A stretch of 64,000 bases of DNA from Pseudonocardia sp. ICBG1293. GTDB taxonomy: Bacteria > Actinomycetota > Actinomycetes > Mycobacteriales > Pseudonocardiaceae. This document shows positions 8,695-16,514 of the stretch, in pieces. The translations under genes were made by a program, and so were the position numbers. Position 1 is the stretch's first letter. Every line of letters begins with the position of its first letter. The notes below the pieces were generated by a model. The model made no database searches. It had not been told where the DNA came from and was given only the letters and a program-made list of their open reading frames with translations. The stretch is taken from positions 398,379 through 462,378 of the forward strand of contig NZ_JAHLEL010000014.1 in assembly GCF_020131355.1 (NCBI RefSeq). The letters run 5' to 3'.

Positions 8695-9189
8695 TCAGTC
8701 CCGTTCCTCGAAGTCGTCGGGCACCGCGGAGTCCAGGAAACGACGGAACGCGTCGAGTTCGGCGGACCGGCCACCGTCGTCGTGCACGGTGACCGCGGCC
8801 GGGTCCACCCCGGCCACCGTCAGCACCGCGTCGGCCACCTCGATGTCCGCGCCGAGCAGCAGCGCGAGGACGATCGCGTCGCTGGTCCGGGAGTCGACCC
8901 GGGTGCCGTCGTCGAGGTCGAGCTCCGCGTGGAAGACCCGGTCGCGCAGCGTGTGCACCCGGACCCGGACCAAGCGACGGCCCGCGGCCTCCAGCACGGC
9001 GCCGATCAGGCGGTGCGTACCGGGGCGGGCGCCCGCGACGCCCTCCAGCGCGGCGGCCGCGGCCAGGGCCTCGGGCTCACCCACCGCGACCACGACGATC
9101 CGGCCTGCGCCCGCGGTCTCCTGCAGCAGCACGACCCGGTCGCCCGTGCCGGCGTCGACGCCGACCCCCGTCACCCGCACCTGTGCCAT
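8695..9189 (-). CDS. Bifunctional nuclease (BFN) domain protein
   Basis: 164 residues from ATG 9189 (MAQVRVTGVGVD). The body matches the BFN/DUF151 domain: a beta-rich core with VVAVGEPEALAAAAALEG, then RVFHAELDLDDGTRVDSRTSDAIVLALLLGADIEV, the family's most conserved segment. The C-terminal tail is acidic and ends FRRFLDSAVPDDFEERD, as is usual in actinobacterial members. Family members have been reported to have nuclease activity, but the role in actinomycetes is unclear. It faces the glycosyltransferase gene tail to tail. Confidence 0.85.
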   Translation of the reverse strand: MAQVRVTGVGVDAGTGDRVVLLQETAGAGRIVVVAVGEPEALAAAAALEGVAGARPGTHRLIGAVLEAAGRRLVRVRVHTLRDRVFHAELDLDDGTRVDSRTSDAIVLALLLGADIEVADAVLTVAGVDPAAVTVHDDGGRSAELDAFRRFLDSAVPDDFEERD

Positions 9190-9280
9190 CCGAACGCTCC
9201 TCGTCCTCGGCGCCGTGCCGGCGGGTACCCGCCACCGGCGTCCCCACACCGGGCGGCGCCTGCTGCCCGGCCGGCGGGGC

Positions 9281-10048
9281 TCAGCGGGACACGGCGTGCA
9301 GCAGCAGCCCCCGCACGGTGCCGTCGGCGATCAGCCGCCCGATCCGCTCGGACTGCTCGCGGGCCGCGGCGTGGCGGGGGTCGTGCCCGTGGTCACGGTC
9401 CAGGACCGCCTCCACCCGTGCCGTCCCGTCCTGCCACTCCTGCGGCGACGGGGGGAAGGAGGTCAGCGCCGCCTCGTCGGTGAGCGCGAACCCGGCGTCG
9501 TGCAGCAGGGTGCGCAGCCCCGCCGCCGAGGGGAACCGGTTGCCCTGCGGGGACCCGGCCGGGCGTTCGGTGTCGGCGAGGAACACCAGCAGCCCGAGCG
9601 ACCCGCCCGGGCGCAGCACCCGGTGCAGCTCGGCCAGCACCGCGGCCTTGTCCTCGACCGTGCAGAGCACGCCCAGGCACCAGCAGACCGGCACCGACCC
9701 GTCGGCGAGCGGTACGGCGTCCCCGGCCCCGACCAGCGTCGGCAGCCCGAACAGCGCGGCCGCCGTCCGGCAGGCCCCCGGCATCGGGTCGACGACGACG
9801 GGGTCCGCCCCGGCCCGCCGCCGGGCCCATGCCGCGGGGCCGCCGGTACCTCCCCCGACGTCGGCGAGCCGGATGCCCGGTCCGAGCCCGCAGGACTCCA
9901 CCAGCCAGTCCAGCCCGGCCGGGCTGGCGCTGCCGCGGCAGGCGGCCGGGAGGGCGTGGTCGGGGCCCAGCTCGGCGACCGCGCCGCGGGTCCACTCGGC
10001 GACGGTGTCGAACTCCAGTGCCATCCGCTGCGGGACGAGGTCGGCCAT
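9281..10048 (-). CDS. Class I SAM-dependent methyltransferase
   Basis: 255 residues. The SAM-binding motif I is IRLADVGGGTGGPAAWARRR near residue 73, the acidic end of strand 2 is in ADPVVVDP, and the post-motifs are AGDAVPLADGSVPVCWCLGVL and LHRVLRPGGSLGLLVF. The arrangement is that of small-molecule (UbiE/SmtA-like) methyltransferases. It begins 9 bp after the MTHFR-like gene stops, so the two are probably co-transcribed; a folate enzyme next to a methyltransferase hints at C1 metabolism, though a direct link is inference. Confidence 0.8.
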   Translation of the reverse strand: MADLVPQRMALEFDTVAEWTRGAVAELGPDHALPAACRGSASPAGLDWLVESCGLGPGIRLADVGGGTGGPAAWARRRAGADPVVVDPMPGACRTAAALFGLPTLVGAGDAVPLADGSVPVCWCLGVLCTVEDKAAVLAELHRVLRPGGSLGLLVFLADTERPAGSPQGNRFPSAAGLRTLLHDAGFALTDEAALTSFPPSPQEWQDGTARVEAVLDRDHGHDPRHAAAREQSERIGRLIADGTVRGLLLHAVSR

Positions 10049-10057
10049 GGGCCGCGC

Positions 10058-11056
10058 CTACCCGGCCGACGCCACCCCACGCCGGATCCGCCTGCCGATC
10101 TCGGCCTTGATCTCCGCCGCGGCGTCGTCGCCGGCGGACGTGCCGCGCCCGGACAGGTTGACCCCGTCCACCCCGTCGACCGCGAGCAGCTCCAGCGCCT
10201 CGGCGGTCGCCGCGGCGATCCCGGCCTCCACCGGGTCCGGGGCGCCCAGCACCGCCTCGACGGCGGCGGCGTCCAGGCCCAGCCCGGGGAAGGCCGCCAG
10301 GGTGCGCGCGCCCTGCTCGTCGGTGAACACCGCCACCCCGGCGACGACGGGCAGGCTCGCCCCGTACGCCCGCGCGGCGGCGGTGAACCGCGCGACCCGC
10401 CGCGGGGACGCCGCGTGGTTGAGCACCGCGGCCCCGGCGCCGGCGCGCTGCTTCTGGGCGAGCCGCGCCGGGCGCAGCGCCACCGGTGCGGCGTCCGGTG
10501 CCTCCGGGACGACGGCGGCCATCCCGGCGGCGGCGGCCAGCGCCGCGAGCCGGGTGCCGTCGAGGTCGAACACCTGGGTGACGTCGGGACGCACCCCGGG
10601 CCCGCGGGCGTCGCCGGTCACGCAGAACACGGCGTCCGCGCCCGCGGCGGCGAGCCCGGCGACGTCCTGTTCCAGCACGACCCGGTTGCGGTCCCGGCAG
10701 GTCAGCGTCACCCACGGGCGGGCACCGGCCTCCCGCACGAGCGCCGCGAGCATGGTCGGCGGGAAGTCGGGGGCGTCGTGGTGCTGGCCGACCAGCACCG
10801 CGTCGCAGCCGGCAGCGGTGGTCGCGACGATCCGGCGCAGCGCGACCGGGTCGTAGGGCGGGCTGGTCAGGTCGGTGAGCACGACCGGGCCGTCGCCGTC
10901 GAACGCCGACGGCCGCACCGGTCGGACGGCAGGCCCCGTCCACGGCACCAGGGGCGCGGCGGCGAACGGGCACGGGCCGGTGCCGAGCTCGCAGCCGTGG
11001 TCGGGACGGACCCCACCGCACGGGCCGAACTGCATCCGCTTGGGACAGGCGTGCAC
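10058..11056 (-). CDS. Methylenetetrahydrofolate reductase-like protein with N-terminal zinc domain
   Basis: 332 residues from GTG 11056. The N-terminus carries a cysteine-rich module (HACPKRMQFGPCGGVRPDHG, then CELGTGPCPF) of the MTHFR C-terminal/MetV type, here placed at the front. The rest is a MetF-like TIM barrel (PVVLTDLTSPP; DAVLVGQHHD; WVTLTCRDRNR; AVFCVTGDARGPG; VAGVAVFTDEQGART). This domain order is found in actinobacterial proteins. It probably binds folate and FAD, but whether it reduces methylene-THF is uncertain. Its 5' side abuts the IS cluster, so its native promoter may have been displaced. Confidence 0.75.
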   Translation of the reverse strand: MHACPKRMQFGPCGGVRPDHGCELGTGPCPFAAAPLVPWTGPAVRPVRPSAFDGDGPVVLTDLTSPPYDPVALRRIVATTAAGCDAVLVGQHHDAPDFPPTMLAALVREAGARPWVTLTCRDRNRVVLEQDVAGLAAAGADAVFCVTGDARGPGVRPDVTQVFDLDGTRLAALAAAAGMAAVVPEAPDAAPVALRPARLAQKQRAGAGAAVLNHAASPRRVARFTAAARAYGASLPVVAGVAVFTDEQGARTLAAFPGLGLDAAAVEAVLGAPDPVEAGIAAATAEALELLAVDGVDGVNLSGRGTSAGDDAAAEIKAEIGRRIRRGVASAG

Positions 11057-11066
11057 CCGGCCGACC

Positions 11067-11770
11067 CTAGGTGTGATGTCCAGGCAGGTTGGTCAGGCGG
11101 TTGATCGGCGGTAGGCCGTTGGTTGCGCTGTGGGGCCGGTGGTGATTGTAGAAGTGCAGCCAGCCGGGGAGCGCGTCTCGACGAGCGGTTTCGCAGGGGT
11201 GGAAGCGGGCGTAGGCCCACCCGTCGGCGAGGGTGCGGTGGAAACGTTCGATCTTGCCGTTGGTCTGAGGCCGGTAGGGCCGGGTTCGTTTGTGGGTGAT
11301 GCCCAGTTCGCTGCAGGTGTCACGCCAGGCGTGTGAGCGGTAGCAGCTGCCGTTGTCGGACAGGACCCGTTCGACGGTCACGCCGCGGGCGTTGAGCCAG
11401 TCCACGGCTCGTCGGAGCACACCGGTGGCGGTGTCGGCTTTCTCGTCGCTGTGGATCTCGGCGTAGGCGACGCGGGAGTGGTCGTCGATGACGGTGTGGA
11501 CGAACGCTCTGCCGGTGCGCGGCTTGTAGTCGGTTCCCTTGGGCAGTCCGGGAGTGGACCGCTTGTTCAGGGCGCCTTGTCGGCGTCCGACGTAGCGGTG
11601 TCCGCCTCCGTCGGGGATGTTGCCGAACTTGGTGACGTCGACGTGGATCAGCGAACCGGGGTAGGGGTGTTCGTAGCGGCGTAGGGGCTCGCCGGTGACC
11701 CGGTCGATGTGGGAGAGCCTGTTGATCCGGCAGCGGCGCAGGACCGCGTGCACGGTCGAGGCGGCGAGAG
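11067..11770 (-). pseudogene. IS481-family transposase, N-terminally truncated by the IS21 element
   Basis: About 230 codons of an IS481 transposase, normally about 320. The rve catalytic core is present: LIHVDVTKFGNIPDGGG (first Asp), VIDDHSRVAYAEI (second Asp) and YRPQTNGKIERFHRTLADGW (Glu). The frame continues upstream of 11753 (LAASTVHAVLRR) and then runs into the left end of the IS21 element at 11771, so the N-terminal helix-turn-helix is lost. The missing 5' part is not found on the far side of the IS21 element, so a deletion followed. The outer end of this IS lies near 11057-11070, but I could not define its repeat. Confidence 0.8.
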
Positions 11771-11834
11771 TGTCAACGGATCCTGAAGATTGACCCCCCT
11801 GGGGATCGGCAAGTTTGACCCCTCGGTTGGTCTG

Positions 11835-12638
11835 TCAGTCCCGGTCGGCGCGGTTCTGTTTGGCCAGCAGCTCGCGGCGCTGGCGGGTCCGGTAGGAGTC
11901 TCCGGTCAAGGTCAGAACCTCGGCGTGGTGAACCAGACGGTCGATCATGGCTGCGGCGACGACATCGTCGGAGAAGGTCTCGCCCCAGCGTCCGAAGGGC
12001 AGGTTCGAGGTGACCATCACAGAGCCCTGCTCGTAGCGGGAGGCAATGAGCTGGAAGAACAGGTTCGCCGCGTCCTGGTCGAAGGGGATGTAGCCGACCT
12101 CGTCGATGATGATCAGCTTGTAGCGGCGGATCTTCTTCAGCTCGGCCTCCAGCCGTCCGGCCTGGTGGGCGTCGGTGAGGCGGGTGATCCAGTTGTTCGC
12201 GGTGTCGAAGAGCACCGAGTAGCCGGCGTGGGCGGCTTTGACCCCGAGCCCGATCGCGAGATGGGTCTTCCCGAGCCCGGGTGGGCCGAGCAGGATCACG
12301 TTCTCAGCCTTGGCCACGAACGTCCCGGTCGCCAAGTGCGCCAGCACATCTCGACGCAGCGAGGGCAGGTGGTCGAGGTTGAAATCCTCGAGAGTCTTCA
12401 CGGCTGGGAAATGCGCGGTCCGGATCCGCATCGTGGTGCCGGCGGACTCGCGTTCGGCGACCTGGCGTTGCAGGACCGCAGCCAGATACTCCTCGTGCGA
12501 CCAGGTCTCGTCGCGGGCCTGCTCAGCGAGCTCAGCCCAGCAGCGCCCGATCGTCGGGGTCTTCAGCACCCGGGTCAGGTAGGCCAGCATCGAGGGCAAC
12601 CCCTCGCTCGGCGCAGTCCCGGTCGTGGTGGCGGTCAT
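11835..12638 (-). CDS. istB: IS21 helper ATPase IstB
   Basis: 267 residues, normal IstB length. It is an AAA+ ATPase that assists the IstA transposase in target selection. Walker A is GPPGLGKTHLAIGLG near residue 107, Walker B is KLIIIDEVGYIPFDQ near 170, followed by the conserved ANLFFQLIASRYEQGSVMVTSN and FGRWGETFSDDVVAAAMIDR. The start at 12638 overlaps the istA stop by four bases (ATGA), the standard arrangement. This gene looks intact, but its partner istA is interrupted. Confidence 0.93.
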   Translation of the reverse strand: MTATTTGTAPSEGLPSMLAYLTRVLKTPTIGRCWAELAEQARDETWSHEEYLAAVLQRQVAERESAGTTMRIRTAHFPAVKTLEDFNLDHLPSLRRDVLAHLATGTFVAKAENVILLGPPGLGKTHLAIGLGVKAAHAGYSVLFDTANNWITRLTDAHQAGRLEAELKKIRRYKLIIIDEVGYIPFDQDAANLFFQLIASRYEQGSVMVTSNLPFGRWGETFSDDVVAAAMIDRLVHHAEVLTLTGDSYRTRQRRELLAKQNRADRD

Positions 12639-13682
12639 GGGTTGCTCGCTTCCGCTGCGGGCGCGGCCGTGGGGTCGGCCGGGCTGGTGGGGGTGAAGTC
12701 GACGCCGAACAGGGCGTCGTAGTCGGGCAGGGCCCGGATCGCGACGGCGTGGCCATCGTTGTGGCGGCGCGTCCCGGACTGCTGGGACCGCTGCTGGGCG
12801 CGGCGTTGTTCAGCCAGTGCGTGGCGCATGTCGGCGGCGGTGGCGACGTGGGCCGGGTCGGTGATCACCAGGTGGCGGCCCCAGCTGCGGTCGTGGCTGG
12901 CGACTCGCTCGTTGCCGCAGAACACCTCGACCGCAGTGGGTGATGCGGCGACCTCGACGAAGCGGCCGATCATCCGCGGATCGACGGAGTAGTCGTTGGC
13001 GTCGACGCGCACGTAGTAGTCACGGGCCAGCCGGATCCGGTGGGTCAGACCGACCTGTGGAGCCACCGGCGGCAGGACGATCATCGCCTGGCGGTCGACC
13101 TCGAGCAGGTCCACCGGCCGGCCATGGATGGCGCGGACGGTGCGCGTGTTCGCCCTGGTCACCAGCCACTCGGCGAGCTGGTCGTTGAAGTCGGCTGGGG
13201 AGGCGAACTCGCGTCCGGGCAGGAACGAGGTCTCGAAGAACCCGTTGTTGCGCTCCACCATGCCCTTGAACTCGGGGTCCTTCGGCGGAGCCAACCGGAT
13301 CCTCGTGGCCAGAGTTCCGGCGAACCCGGCGGCCGGGGCCGAGACCTTCCCGGTGCCGCCGATCGCCGATTCCCGGTCCCAGACCAGCGTCTTCGGGACA
13401 CGGCCCAGGGCAGCGATCAGCTGCCACATCCCGGACAGGATGTCACCGCCCTGGCGCGACGGGATCATCGTCGCCGACAGAAACCGGGAGAACGCCAAGG
13501 TCAGCACCAGCACCGGCAGGATCCGCGCCTGCCTTGCCGCGACCGGGATCAGGGTCTCGGGGAACCACAGGTCGCACTGGGCGATCTCGCCCGGCTCGTA
13601 GACGGTCCGGTCCGACGGATCGATCCCGACGTACTCGGGCCGGATCCGGGCCAACAGCTTCTTCAGCGGCCCCTCGGAGTAA

Positions 13683-13803
13683 GAGGTCATTTCAGAACGA
13701 GGTCGACGTGTCTGTTGTAGACGACAAGCGGCTATCTGACCTGCCGTTTGATCTGTCGTCGAGGGGTCAATGGAAACTCGACAAGTCGTTCTGAAACGAC
13801 CTC
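13683..13803. mobile_element. MITE family 1, copy A (121 bp, inside istA)
   Basis: The ends are GAGGTCATTTCAGAACGA and, inverted, GAGGTCGTTTCAGAACGA (17 of 18 match). It is flanked by TAA on both sides (13680-13682 and 13804-13806). No transposase is encoded. Copy B at 16376-16496 looks identical over all 121 bp. The 3-bp TNA duplication and GAG start fit mobilisation by an IS5-type (IS427-like) transposase. Confidence 0.85.
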
Positions 13804-13806
13804 TAA

Positions 13807-13958
13807 GAGCGCCCGGCAAATGAGGTCGTGGGGGTGTCGTTGCAGGTAGAGGCACGGACTCTCCAGGCGACCATCAGGACATCAGCAATCCCATGATCAC
13901 TTGCAGGTCCGTGTCTCTACCAACACCGACACACGGCCACCTCTACTGCCGGACGCTC
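13807..13958. mobile_element. MITE family 2, copy A (152 bp, inside istA)
   Basis: The ends are GAGCGCCCGGCAAATGAGGT and, inverted, GAGCGTCCGGCAGTAGAGGT, so they are imperfect inverted repeats of about 20 bp. It is flanked by TAA at 13804-13806 and 13959-13961 and directly abuts MITE family 1 copy A. Copy B at 56583-56734 differs by one base that I noticed (GGCAAATG versus GGTAAATG). Short chance frames inside it are not genes. Confidence 0.85.
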
Positions 13959-14283
13959 TAAGGCCAGCCGATCTTCTGCGCGATCACCGGCCCCGGCATC
14001 CTCGGCCACTGCACCAGCAGCGCCCGTACCTGCGGCTCGTAGGCATCAGCGACCGAGCCCCGCGACACGCGCTCGTACTTCGGTGGCCCCTCCGAGCGCA
14101 GCGCCGCCCGCACCGTGTTCCGGGCTACCCCGAGCCGGCGGGCGATTTCCTTGATCGGGACACCCTCGGCCCGATGCAGACGACGGATCTCCGCCCAGTC
14201 CTCCACGTTCAGCACCTCCCCAGCGTTGGGAGGGGTCACGATTCCCGGAACGCCAGGGGGTCAGATTTCAGGATCCGTCGACA

Positions 14284-14490
14284 GACCAGCAGGGACACCG
14301 GAAACGACGCGGCACACGCGGCGGCCGACCACCGGCGTTCGACCGGGTCGACTACCGCGGCCGCAACGTCGTCGAACGCGGGTTCTGCGAGGTCAAGCAG
14401 TGGCGCGGCCTCGCGACCCGCTACGACAAACTCGCCCTGACCTACCGCGGCGGAGTTGCACTGAAGGCCATCGTCACCTGGTTGCGCACT
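14284..14490 (+). pseudogene. 3' fragment of a second IS5-type transposase
   Basis: Translates from 14284 as DQQGHRKRRGTRGGRPPAFD, then VERGFCEVKQWRGLATRYDK and LALTYRGGVALKAIVTWLRT. This is the C-terminal end of an IS5-type transposase, including the glutamate region of the DDE core. It is a different subtype from the two copies just to its right. Its 5' part is missing, replaced by the right end of the IS21 element, and its 3' end is cut by the IS5 copy at 14494. It is therefore among the oldest layers of this pile. Confidence 0.8.
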
Positions 14491-14493
14491 TTA

Positions 14494-15392
14494 GAGGTCG
14501 CGCGGATTGGTTGGTGATCATGGACGTCGTGCAGGTCGGGCGTTCCAGCGGTGTGTGGTCCAGGCCTGCCGAATCAAGCTACGGAGTGTGACGATCGTGT
14601 CGGCGAGGTCGAGGAACGCGTCGACGACGATTTCTCGTCGTTCGTAGCAGCGCTGCAGCCGGTTGAAGCTGTTGTGCCAAGCGTTGGTCCGCTCGACGTG
14701 CCAGCGGCGGGTGGCCTGGATCGGCGCTTTCTCACCCTTGTGCGCGATCTCGCCGTGCAGGCCTCGTTCGGCCAGCGTGTCGCGGGTCTTGCCGGAGTCA
14801 TAGCCGGCGTCGAGGTGCACGGTGATGTCGTCGGGCAGCGGGCCGAGAGCATCGAGGCGGTCGAGGGTGGGGCCCAGTAGCGGGGAGTCGTGCCGGTTGG
14901 CTCCGGCCAGGACTCGGCCCAGCGGGATGCCGTATCCCTCGACGAGCACCGAACGTTTCATACCCTGTTTGCGCCGGTCCACCGGCGACGGACCGGCGAC
15001 CTCGCCGCCGCCGGGGGCCTTGGTGATGGCGCCATCGACGGCGATGTCGTGCAGCAGCAGACCGACGATGCGGTCGTAGGCGTCCAGGACGATCCGACGC
15101 AGCTGGGCGAAGACCCCGAGCCTGATCCACTCGTCACGACGATCGCGGATGGTGGTCGCCGAGCAGGTGCTGTCAGCGATGCCCTCATACGAGCAGCCGA
15201 ACCGCAGTACCTGCAGGAGCTTGTCGAACACGATCCGATCCGCGATCCGGCGGCGATGGCAGCCCAGCGGATGGGTGGGATCGAACTCGTCTCGATGAGG
15301 CAGCAGCGCGGTGAACTGGTCCCACAACGGCTCGGTCAGCCATGATGGCAGGGTGGGCACGCGGCCTCCAGACGATCACGAAGCGTAGATAA
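14494..15392 (-). mobile_element. IS5-type element, copy 1 (right end missing)
   Basis: Starts with GAGGTCGCGCGGATTGGT after the target TTA (14491-14493). It matches copy 2 with a constant offset of 899 bp, then stops at gcgtagaTAA, where copy 2 begins. The last 81 bp and the right inverted repeat of this copy are absent. The transposase gene is complete. Confidence 0.85.
14518..15360 (-). CDS. IS5-family transposase (copy 1)
   Basis: 280 residues with the N-terminal DUF4096-like region (PTLPSWLTEPLWDQFTALLP) and a DDE core: VDGAITKAPGGGEVAGPSPV (first Asp), VHLDAGYDSGKTRDTL (second Asp) and WHVERTNAWHNSFNRLQ (Glu), then RCYERREIVVDAFLDLADT. It catalyses cut-and-paste transposition at TNA targets. 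It differs from copy 2 by one residue that I noticed (Leu in DAFLDL versus Phe). The frame is intact, so it could act in trans on other elements with related ends. Confidence 0.92.
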   Translation of the reverse strand: MPTLPSWLTEPLWDQFTALLPHRDEFDPTHPLGCHRRRIADRIVFDKLLQVLRFGCSYEGIADSTCSATTIRDRRDEWIRLGVFAQLRRIVLDAYDRIVGLLLHDIAVDGAITKAPGGGEVAGPSPVDRRKQGMKRSVLVEGYGIPLGRVLAGANRHDSPLLGPTLDRLDALGPLPDDITVHLDAGYDSGKTRDTLAERGLHGEIAHKGEKAPIQATRRWHVERTNAWHNSFNRLQRCYERREIVVDAFLDLADTIVTLRSLIRQAWTTHRWNARPARRP

Positions 15393-16372
15393 GAGGTCGC
15401 GCGGATTGGTTGGTGATCATGGACGTCGTGCAGGTCGGGCGTTCCAGCGGTGTGTGGTCCAGGCCTGCCGAATCAAGCTACGGAGTGTGACGATCGTGTC
15501 GGCGAGGTCGAAGAACGCGTCGACGACGATTTCTCGTCGTTCGTAGCAGCGCTGCAGCCGGTTGAAGCTGTTGTGCCAAGCGTTGGTCCGCTCGACGTGC
15601 CAGCGGCGGGTGGCCTGGATCGGCGCTTTCTCACCCTTGTGCGCGATCTCGCCGTGCAGGCCTCGTTCGGCCAGCGTGTCGCGGGTCTTGCCGGAGTCAT
15701 AGCCGGCGTCGAGGTGCACGGTGATGTCGTCGGGCAGCGGGCCGAGAGCATCGAGGCGGTCGAGGGTGGGGCCCAGTAGCGGGGAGTCGTGCCGGTTGGC
15801 TCCGGCCAGGACTCGGCCCAGCGGGATGCCGTATCCCTCGACGAGCACCGAACGTTTCATACCCTGTTTGCGCCGGTCCACCGGCGACGGACCGGCGACC
15901 TCGCCGCCGCCGGGGGCCTTGGTGATGGCGCCATCGACGGCGATGTCGTGCAGCAGCAGACCGACGATGCGGTCGTAGGCGTCCAGGACGATCCGACGCA
16001 GCTGGGCGAAGACCCCGAGCCTGATCCACTCGTCACGACGATCGCGGATGGTGGTCGCCGAGCAGGTGCTGTCAGCGATGCCCTCATACGAGCAGCCGAA
16101 CCGCAGTACCTGCAGGAGCTTGTCGAACACGATCCGATCCGCGATCCGGCGGCGATGGCAGCCCAGCGGATGGGTGGGATCGAACTCGTCTCGATGAGGC
16201 AGCAGCGCGGTGAACTGGTCCCACAACGGCTCGGTCAGCCATGATGGCAGGGTGGGCACGCGGCCTCCAGACGATCACGAAGCGTAGATAACTTCATGAT
16301 CGGCAGGCCCGTACCCGCCCTCGCCCCCAGACACTCGACCGCGGCCAAGCTGTGACCAATCCGCGCGACCTC
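15393..16372 (-). mobile_element. IS5-type element, copy 2 (complete, 980 bp)
   Basis: The perfect 18-bp terminal inverted repeats are GAGGTCGCGCGGATTGGT at 15393 and the same sequence inverted, ending at 16372. TAA lies on the left (15390-15392) and TTA on the right (16373-16375). The unequal target bases, together with the TTA left of copy 1, suggest insertion into copy 1 followed by loss of copy 1's right end by recombination. Confidence 0.88.
15417..16259 (-). CDS. IS5-family transposase (copy 2)
   Basis: 280 residues, the same protein as copy 1 except for Phe in DAFFDLADT. All three acidic DDE positions are present (VDGAITK, DAGYDSG, HVERTNAW). The element around it has both inverted repeats, so this is the copy most likely to be active. 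Both MITE families share its GAG start and its TNA target preference, although their ends are not close enough to call it their parent. Confidence 0.92.
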   Translation of the reverse strand: MPTLPSWLTEPLWDQFTALLPHRDEFDPTHPLGCHRRRIADRIVFDKLLQVLRFGCSYEGIADSTCSATTIRDRRDEWIRLGVFAQLRRIVLDAYDRIVGLLLHDIAVDGAITKAPGGGEVAGPSPVDRRKQGMKRSVLVEGYGIPLGRVLAGANRHDSPLLGPTLDRLDALGPLPDDITVHLDAGYDSGKTRDTLAERGLHGEIAHKGEKAPIQATRRWHVERTNAWHNSFNRLQRCYERREIVVDAFFDLADTIVTLRSLIRQAWTTHRWNARPARRP

Positions 16373-16375
16373 TTA

Positions 16376-16496
16376 GAGGTCATTTCAGAACGAGGTCGAC
16401 GTGTCTGTTGTAGACGACAAGCGGCTATCTGACCTGCCGTTTGATCTGTCGTCGAGGGGTCAATGGAAACTCGACAAGTCGTTCTGAAACGACCTC
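16376..16496. mobile_element. MITE family 1, copy B (121 bp)
   Basis: The same 121-bp sequence as 13683-13803, flanked by TTA on both sides (16373-16375 and 16497-16499). It lies directly against the right end of IS5 copy 2, sharing the TTA with it. The different target triplets of the two copies (TAA and TTA) show independent insertions of a mobile unit and not one duplicated segment. Confidence 0.85.
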
Positions 16497-16514
16497 TTAG
16501 GAGACACGCCCTAG

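Larger units (their letters stand above)
12635..14239 (-). pseudogene. istA: IS21 transposase IstA, split by two adjacent MITEs
   Basis: The N-terminal part (from GTG 14239) carries the helix-turn-helix (IKEIARRLGVARNTVRAALR) and runs to PVIAQKIGWP. The C-terminal part resumes at SEGPLKKLLARIRPEYVGID and has the DDE residues in IAQCDLWFPE, LVWDRESAIGG and MVERNNGFFETSF. The break is filled by 279 bp (13680-13961), two MITEs with TAA duplications. Joining across a single TAA gives GWP-Y-SEGPL in frame, for a 441-residue protein of normal IstA length. At present the first element creates a TAG stop right at the junction, so the transposase is inactive. Confidence 0.9.
11771..14283 (-). mobile_element. 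IS21-family element carrying two nested MITEs
   Basis: The left end is TGTCAACGGATCCTGAA at 11771 and the inverted right end reads TGTCGACGGATCCTGAA up to 14283. Both continue into a TGACCCCC-type second block (about 11791 and 14251), the multiple-repeat pattern usual for IS21. Length is 2513 bp, of which 279 bp are the two MITEs and their target duplications. It carries istA and istB on the minus strand. The flanks (cgagag and gaccag) show no target duplication, so one side has been rearranged since insertion. Confidence 0.85.

Noticed and set aside
11057..11070. An outer inverted repeat for the IS481 remnant
   Set aside because: The partner end is lost with the truncated half, so the border and any target duplication cannot be established from this window.
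7625..11104. A long rightward open frame of about 1160 codons
   Set aside because: It is antisense or out of frame to clear genes (glycosyltransferase, BFN, methyltransferase, MTHFR-like) and lacks any recognisable motif.
13901..14440. Rightward frame beginning MQVRVSTNTDTRPP, repeated at 56677
   Set aside because: Both copies start inside the 152-bp MITE. The shared N-terminus comes from the element, and the downstream parts are unrelated.
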